Of a DNA stretch of 64,000 bases, positions 60,099-64,000 are shown one piece after another; the first letter of the stretch is position 1; each line of letters starts with the position of its first letter. The DNA is from Geomesophilobacter sediminis (lineage in GTDB: Bacteria; Desulfobacterota; Desulfuromonadia; Geobacterales; Geobacteraceae). The notes below the pieces were generated by a model that saw nothing but the letters and a program-made list of their open reading frames with translations, was not told where the DNA came from and searched no databases. Made by a program: the position numbers and the translations under genes. The DNA lies in contig NZ_JAEMHM010000005.1 of assembly GCF_016458275.1 (NCBI RefSeq), positions 248,001 through 312,000 on the forward strand, in the 5' to 3' direction.

Positions 60099-60498
60099 AT
60101 GCTCTTTGAAGAGCTCACCGAGAAAATCCTTGGAGCTTGTTTCGAAGTCAGCAACGAGTTGGGCTGCGGGTTTGTGGAAGGTCTATGAAAACGCTCTGTT
60201 GATTGCATTGAGCGAAATGGGGCTGAAGGCCCAGAATCAGGTGCCGCTTCAGGTTCGATTCCGAGAAGTGGTGGTAGGAAACTTCACCGCCGATATCGTG
60301 GTCGAAAAACAAGTACTGCTCGAGTTGAAAGCGGTAAAGGCGCTCGCATCAGAGCACCTTGCCCAAGTAATGAATTATCTGAAGGCAACGGGAATTGAGG
60401 TAGGTCTCCTGATCAACTTTGGGACTCCGAAACTGGAGTATCGCCGTTTCGGCAATCGCTTTGCGATAATCCAGCAAGGCTTGAGCATGGCCAACTGA
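60099..60498 (+). pseudogene. GxxExxY-family gene, frameshifted
   Basis: The first frame starts at ATG 60099 with AAAGGAG four bases upstream: MLFEELTEKILGACFEVSNE then LGCGFVEGL and a stop. The next frame continues with VYENALLIALSEMGLKAQNQ and LLINFGTPKLEYRRFGNRF, which is the rest of a PF13366 GxxExxY protein. Two bases appear to be missing after TTTGTGGAA, exactly within the family's GF-x-E-x-x-Y motif. The full product would be about 130 aa. Family members are small proteins of unknown function, common in environmental bacteria. This may be a true pseudogene or a sequencing error. Confidence 0.8.
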
Positions 60499-60552
60499 AT
60501 GGTTTCTATCCCCTTCATCCCCTTCATCCCTGTTACCCTCGTGAATGAAAGT

Positions 60553-60590
60553 GAAAAGGCACTTGGTAGAAACCAGGTGCCTTTTCTTTC
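60553..60590. terminator. terminator between the convergent GxxExxY and AHSA1 genes
   Basis: GAAAAGGCACTTGGT pairs with ACCAGGTGCCTTTTC: a variant of the AAGGCACCCGG stem. Confidence 0.85.
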
Positions 60591-60618
60591 TGCGGCTGGT
60601 CAGGTGGTGCCGCACTGG

Positions 60619-61062
60619 TCAGTCGGGGATCTCGGCCTCGACGAGTTTTGCCAAAAGGGCCAGAGACTCCTGCCACCCAAGGTAACAGTTCTCGACCGGG
60701 ATCACATCGGGGAGCCCGTCCTGTACGATGCTGACCTCGGTTCCACAAGATACCTGCTTCAGGGTGACCGTCGTTTGCATGACACCAGACAGATTGGGGT
60801 CCTCGAAACGGTCGGTGTGCCGGATCATCTCGTTGGGTACCAGTTCGAGGTATTCCCCGCCGAAGGATTGACTAAAGCCACTGCTGAAGTTGGTGAATGA
60901 CATCTGGTAGGTGCCGCCGACTCTGGCGTCGAGGTGGTGTACCTTGCCGATGAACCCATTCGGCGGAAGCCACTTGACCATCGCATCCGGATCGAGGAAT
61001 GCCCGGTAGATCCTTTCCGGGGGTGAACGAAGCACACGGTGCAGTCTGATTGTATTTGCCAT
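60619..61062 (-). CDS. SRPBCC/AHSA1-like domain protein, 147 aa
   Basis: The Bet-v-1-like helix-grip fold of Activator of Hsp90 ATPase homologues: RVLRSPPERIYRAFLDPDAMVKWLPP at the start, GGTYQMSFTN, GGEYLELVPNEMIRHTDRFEDP, and the C-terminal helix LGWQESLALLAKLVEAE. These proteins bind hydrophobic ligands or act in stress responses; no ligand is known here. AAAGGA lies about 9 bases before the ATG. It is the downstream neighbour of no obvious partner. Confidence 0.82.
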   Translation of the reverse strand: MANTIRLHRVLRSPPERIYRAFLDPDAMVKWLPPNGFIGKVHHLDARVGGTYQMSFTNFSSGFSQSFGGEYLELVPNEMIRHTDRFEDPNLSGVMQTTVTLKQVSCGTEVSIVQDGLPDVIPVENCYLGWQESLALLAKLVEAEIPD

Positions 61063-61178
61063 GACGTTGCGTCCTTTCGATTGGGAGTTTTGGTTGCATC
61101 ATAACATTTCCGGAAAGGAAGGAGTATCACCGCAGGCTCGCCGGTACGTGGGCTACCGGTGCAGTAGGCCAATGAAGA

Positions 61179-63038
61179 TCAAAGGGTGATGATGAACTCC
61201 GCGCCTCCCTTCCGGTTCCGTACCTCCAGGACCCCCTGCATATGCTTTTCTATGATGGTCTTCGACATGAAAAGACCGATGCCCGTTCCCTGTTCCGGGC
61301 CCTTGGTGGTGAAGTAAGGCTGGAAGATCTTATCCACGATTGCCTCGGGAATTCCCCCAGCATTGTCGGCCACCCGGATTACCACGTTCCCCGCACTTCT
61401 TTCCAGACCGATTTCGATTCGACGCGCATCGATCTCACGCCGCTCGAAGGCGTCCCGCGCGTTGTTCAGGAGGTTGATCATCACCTGGGAGAACTGGTTT
61501 GGATAGCCACAAACTTCCGCGCCGACATCCCCTTTGACGACGATTTCGATATGACAGGCTTTCAACATCCCTTCCAATAGCGACAAGGTGTGCTGGATGT
61601 TTTCCAGCACGTTGAAGGTGGTCTTTATGGTATCCGGGGTGAAAAAGTGCCGAAAATCGTCGATGGTTCGCGACATGTAATCGATGATGTCCATCTCCTT
61701 ACGGGTGGTGCCGTCGATGTACGCCTCGTCGCAACTGCCACGGCGGAAAATGACCGGCACTTCCTGCACCAGGAGAGCCAGCATGTTGAGCGGCTGCCTC
61801 CACTGATGTGCAACGTTGTTGAGCAGCTCACCCATCAGCGCCAAGCGGCTCTGCAGGATCAGCATTCTGTCTTTTTCCCGCAACTCCTCAACCGTCTCCC
61901 CCACCCGTTGCTCGAGCGTCTCAGTCAGTTGCCGATACCTTTGTTCGCTCCGGCGCAAGGCTTCTTCGGCTCGCTTACGTTCGGAGATGTCTTCAATAAC
62001 ACCTTCGTAGAAACTGATGTTTCCCTTCTCATCGCGCGCAGCACGCGCACTAATCGAAACCCAGATAACGCTCTTGTCCTTCCGGTAGAGCTCGGCATCG
62101 AACGCGCTGACGAATCCCTGCCTCTCGATTTGCTCGACCAGCTCATCATGCCGGCTGGGGCGGACGTAAAGGTCCGCGACCCGGTAGACTTCCCCCAACA
62201 GCGCCTCCGGAGAGTCATACCCGAGCATGCGGGCGAGGCCTGGGTTGGCGTCGAGATAGCGTCCTTGTGGAGTCCTTCGAAAGATTCCATCCACCGAATT
62301 CTCGAAGATGTCCCGGTACTTCCTTTCCGCGAGCATTTCCAGCTGGCGGATCCGCTCCACCTCTACCTGCAATATGGTGTTTTCCACGTGAGACGAAATG
62401 AGGCTGACGAAGTTGCCCAGACCGATGAGAGAGTCTGGAGCGGCAGAAACCGCGCGGTAGAAGCTGGGATCAGCTTGGGAGTTGCCGACGATCAGCAGCG
62501 CCAGGGGCGCCGAAGGCGGACCGAGCGCGTAAAGCAGGAACTCCTCAAAGTGCAGCACCGAGCGGTAACTCTTGAGCAGATCCGAACACGCCCCCTCCTG
62601 GCACACCAGAAGGTCCTTGTCCTGGAGGAGTCGTTCGCCTTCCTGAATGAAACAAGCGAGTAGCGGCGCGTCGTGCGCTATGACGGTGGACCGCACCTCA
62701 GCGCGTTCCGCCTCGTTGTAAAAACCCTCCAGAGCGCAGGCCACGAAATTTCCGCTCAACTCGCAGCGGGTAAAGAAGACGGCGCGTTCGTACTGAAGCC
62801 GTGCGGTGGCGTACTCCACGGCATGTTCCAGGATCGTCTGCAGTTGGTTGGTGCCGAGGATCTTCTTGCTGAGATCGTAAAGATCCTGGTATTCCCGAAG
62901 TTGGTCGTCGAGTTTTTCCTGATAGTTGTAGAGCAGCCCTTCCGCCCGGATCAGGCGCTTCACCTGCTGGGCAAGAGTCTCCTTCTCGTGTACCAGTTCG
63001 CTCCATCTGTCGTCTTTCGAGCTGCCATCTTTTGTCAT
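61179..63038 (-). CDS. PAS/GAF-type sensor histidine kinase, 619 aa
   Basis: Residues 1-60 are coiled coil (ETLAQQVKRLIRAEGLLYNYQ). Residues about 60-220 look GAF-like; 235-360 are a PAS/PAC domain (YRDIFENSVDGIFRRTPQGR, then KDKSVIWVSISARAARDEKG and EDISERKRAEE). A second coiled coil leads into the kinase: LLNNVAHQWRQPLN (His to be phosphorylated), then the ATPase domain with INLLNNARDAF, DNAGGIPEAI and GTGIGLFMSK. It begins 9 bases after the FIST gene ends, so it is coupled to it; the FIST protein is probably its input. A response regulator is not in the window. Confidence 0.9.
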   Translation of the reverse strand: MTKDGSSKDDRWSELVHEKETLAQQVKRLIRAEGLLYNYQEKLDDQLREYQDLYDLSKKILGTNQLQTILEHAVEYATARLQYERAVFFTRCELSGNFVACALEGFYNEAERAEVRSTVIAHDAPLLACFIQEGERLLQDKDLLVCQEGACSDLLKSYRSVLHFEEFLLYALGPPSAPLALLIVGNSQADPSFYRAVSAAPDSLIGLGNFVSLISSHVENTILQVEVERIRQLEMLAERKYRDIFENSVDGIFRRTPQGRYLDANPGLARMLGYDSPEALLGEVYRVADLYVRPSRHDELVEQIERQGFVSAFDAELYRKDKSVIWVSISARAARDEKGNISFYEGVIEDISERKRAEEALRRSEQRYRQLTETLEQRVGETVEELREKDRMLILQSRLALMGELLNNVAHQWRQPLNMLALLVQEVPVIFRRGSCDEAYIDGTTRKEMDIIDYMSRTIDDFRHFFTPDTIKTTFNVLENIQHTLSLLEGMLKACHIEIVVKGDVGAEVCGYPNQFSQVMINLLNNARDAFERREIDARRIEIGLERSAGNVVIRVADNAGGIPEAIVDKIFQPYFTTKGPEQGTGIGLFMSKTIIEKHMQGVLEVRNRKGGAEFIITL

Positions 63039-63047
63039 GATAAGTAC

Positions 63048-64000
63048 TCAGTAAACCGAAACCACGACCGCGGAAAAGTTGTGCAGGTAATTGCAGCCGG
63101 AAATGGGGGCAATCTCCCCGTAGGAATAGAACCCGATCCACGGCAACGCCGTCCCCAACCTCGTTTGGAGCTGCGTTAAAAGCTCCAGCTTTTCCTGTTC
63201 CCGGAAAAGGACCCGCCCCCTCCCGACGCACTCGAACTGGAGTACGAACTTGGGTGGCCTTCCTCCCATCTGCCCAGTGATCCGCTCCGTTGTCGACTTC
63301 AGCCCCTCGTGCATCAGCTCTTTGTCACGGCGCGTGATCCAGAGTTCGGTGCCGTTTTCCACGTCGGACTGAATGGTGACCGAACCGGCCCGATCATCCT
63401 TGGCCATCATGTACCGGATCACGTATTCGTTGTAACCGGTCTGTAAATGCTGCGGAAGGCGAAAGCCGAGGCACAGGTTCAAGGACAGCTTGTTCCAGTG
63501 ATGATTGAGATCCCCTTCCACGTACTCCCGGATTGCTTCCAAGGCGGGTATCCCGTCGATCTCGTAAATGACGTTCCCCTTGCAGCGGGTAATTATCCGC
63601 TTGGTTCCGACCGGGGTACAGCCGTGGTTTACGCCCCAGGCCACCTGGGCCGTACCGGAAAGGATGACGCACGATACGGTACCGCTCGAGGCTTCGTCGT
63701 TGTGGTACTGGTAGGTCTTCCTGCTGATCCAGTTGTCGGCGGACAGCCCTCCGAACACCGGGAGTCGCTGGTCCTTCGGAAGTCCCCCTTCAAAGGCGCG
63801 CAGCAGAGGTTCGAAGTCAAACGCCAAGCCGTCGGCAAAAACAAAACAGGCAAAGCTGTCCGGTGCCAAGACACGGTATGTTTCCTCAGCCAGAGCCCTC
63901 CCCACCTGCCGGGCGGAGCGACCATCGCCGTTGACGCTGACGTTTCCGAAGCGCATTTCATCCGATTTGATCGCCATCACTGCCACGGTGAAGTTGCTTT
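63048..64000 (-). CDS. FIST-domain sensor protein, truncated at window end
   Basis: The frame is open to the window edge, so the N-terminus lies beyond 64000; the GTG at 63986 is internal to a FIST N-terminal domain (VAVMAIKSDEMRFG). The visible part holds the FIST_N and FIST_C domains: SGTVSCVILSGTAQVAWGVNHGCTPVGTK and FVLQFECVGRGRVLFREQEKL, ending APISGCNYLHNFSAVVV. FIST proteins are thought to bind small ligands such as amino acids and to feed signal-transduction proteins. The coupled kinase at 61179-63038 supports that role. Confidence 0.88.
   Translation of the reverse strand, partial: SNFTVAVMAIKSDEMRFGNVSVNGDGRSARQVGRALAEETYRVLAPDSFACFVFADGLAFDFEPLLRAFEGGLPKDQRLPVFGGLSADNWISRKTYQYHNDEASSGTVSCVILSGTAQVAWGVNHGCTPVGTKRIITRCKGNVIYEIDGIPALEAIREYVEGDLNHHWNKLSLNLCLGFRLPQHLQTGYNEYVIRYMMAKDDRAGSVTIQSDVENGTELWITRRDKELMHEGLKSTTERITGQMGGRPPKFVLQFECVGRGRVLFREQEKLELLTQLQTRLGTALPWIGFYSYGEIAPISGCNYLHNFSAVVVSVY

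Noticed and set aside
1-64000. tRNA, rRNA or CRISPR array
   Set aside because: No T-loop/anticodon arrangement, rRNA segment or spacer-repeat array was recognised by reading.

Overview
The window looks like a chromosomal segment of a Geobacter-type bacterium (Desulfuromonadia/Geobacteraceae; inferred from gene content, not from a marker gene). The pointers are multihaem c-type cytochromes at both ends of the size range, several chemoreceptors with CheW/CheX-type partners, PAS sensor kinases, a FIST sensor, B12-dependent methionine synthase, an RpoN-type promoter at gltB, and many short dispersed palindromes in a GC-rich background. No tRNA, rRNA or CRISPR array was seen.

Layout. 1-7.4 kb: the 3' part of an octahaem-or-larger cytochrome, a 56-residue membrane protein, a lipoprotein, a methyltransferase with a coupled leader ORF, a DUF1835 protein and a zinc-ribbon rhomboid protease. 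7.5-22.3 kb is an accessory, almost entirely minus-strand block of exported proteins: a secreted 517-residue protein, a trypsin-TPR fusion, two lipoproteins each built of 14 Asp-box-like repeats with a fosX fosfomycin hydrolase between them, an outer-membrane barrel, and a degenerate LytM/DUF4034 protein. It is punctuated by a 21-bp tandem array, RAYT-like palindromes, long direct repeats and two inverted copies of one MITE-like element (1.72 and 22.47 kb) that bracket it. 22.3-23.1 kb holds an insertion-sequence end remnant with an intact promoter.

23.1-35.8 kb is mixed housekeeping: MFS exporter, methyltransferase, amidohydrolase, phosphofructokinase (with a flagellar-sigma-like promoter), CheX, CheW, DUF3750 lipoprotein, a divergent FtsH-type protease and a ComEA-like helix-hairpin-helix protein. 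35.9-42.6 kb is signalling: a Cys-rich PAS kinase, two tandem paralogous chemoreceptors, a thioesterase, a dihaem cytochrome and a small HTH protein. 42.9-56 kb carries metH, an NTF2-like protein, a TPR-glycosyltransferase and the gltBD glutamate synthase operon preceded by a strong sigma-54 site. 56-64 kb has a third chemoreceptor with a sigma-28 promoter, several small proteins, a frameshifted GxxExxY gene, an AHSA1-like protein and a kinase coupled to a FIST sensor that runs off the window.

Four small genes (46, 57, 58 and 34 codons) with Shine-Dalgarno support or tight coupling were found in apparent gaps by reading the sequence directly. Rho-independent terminators close most transcription units, and five of them share an AAGGCACCCGG-type stem (one a variant).
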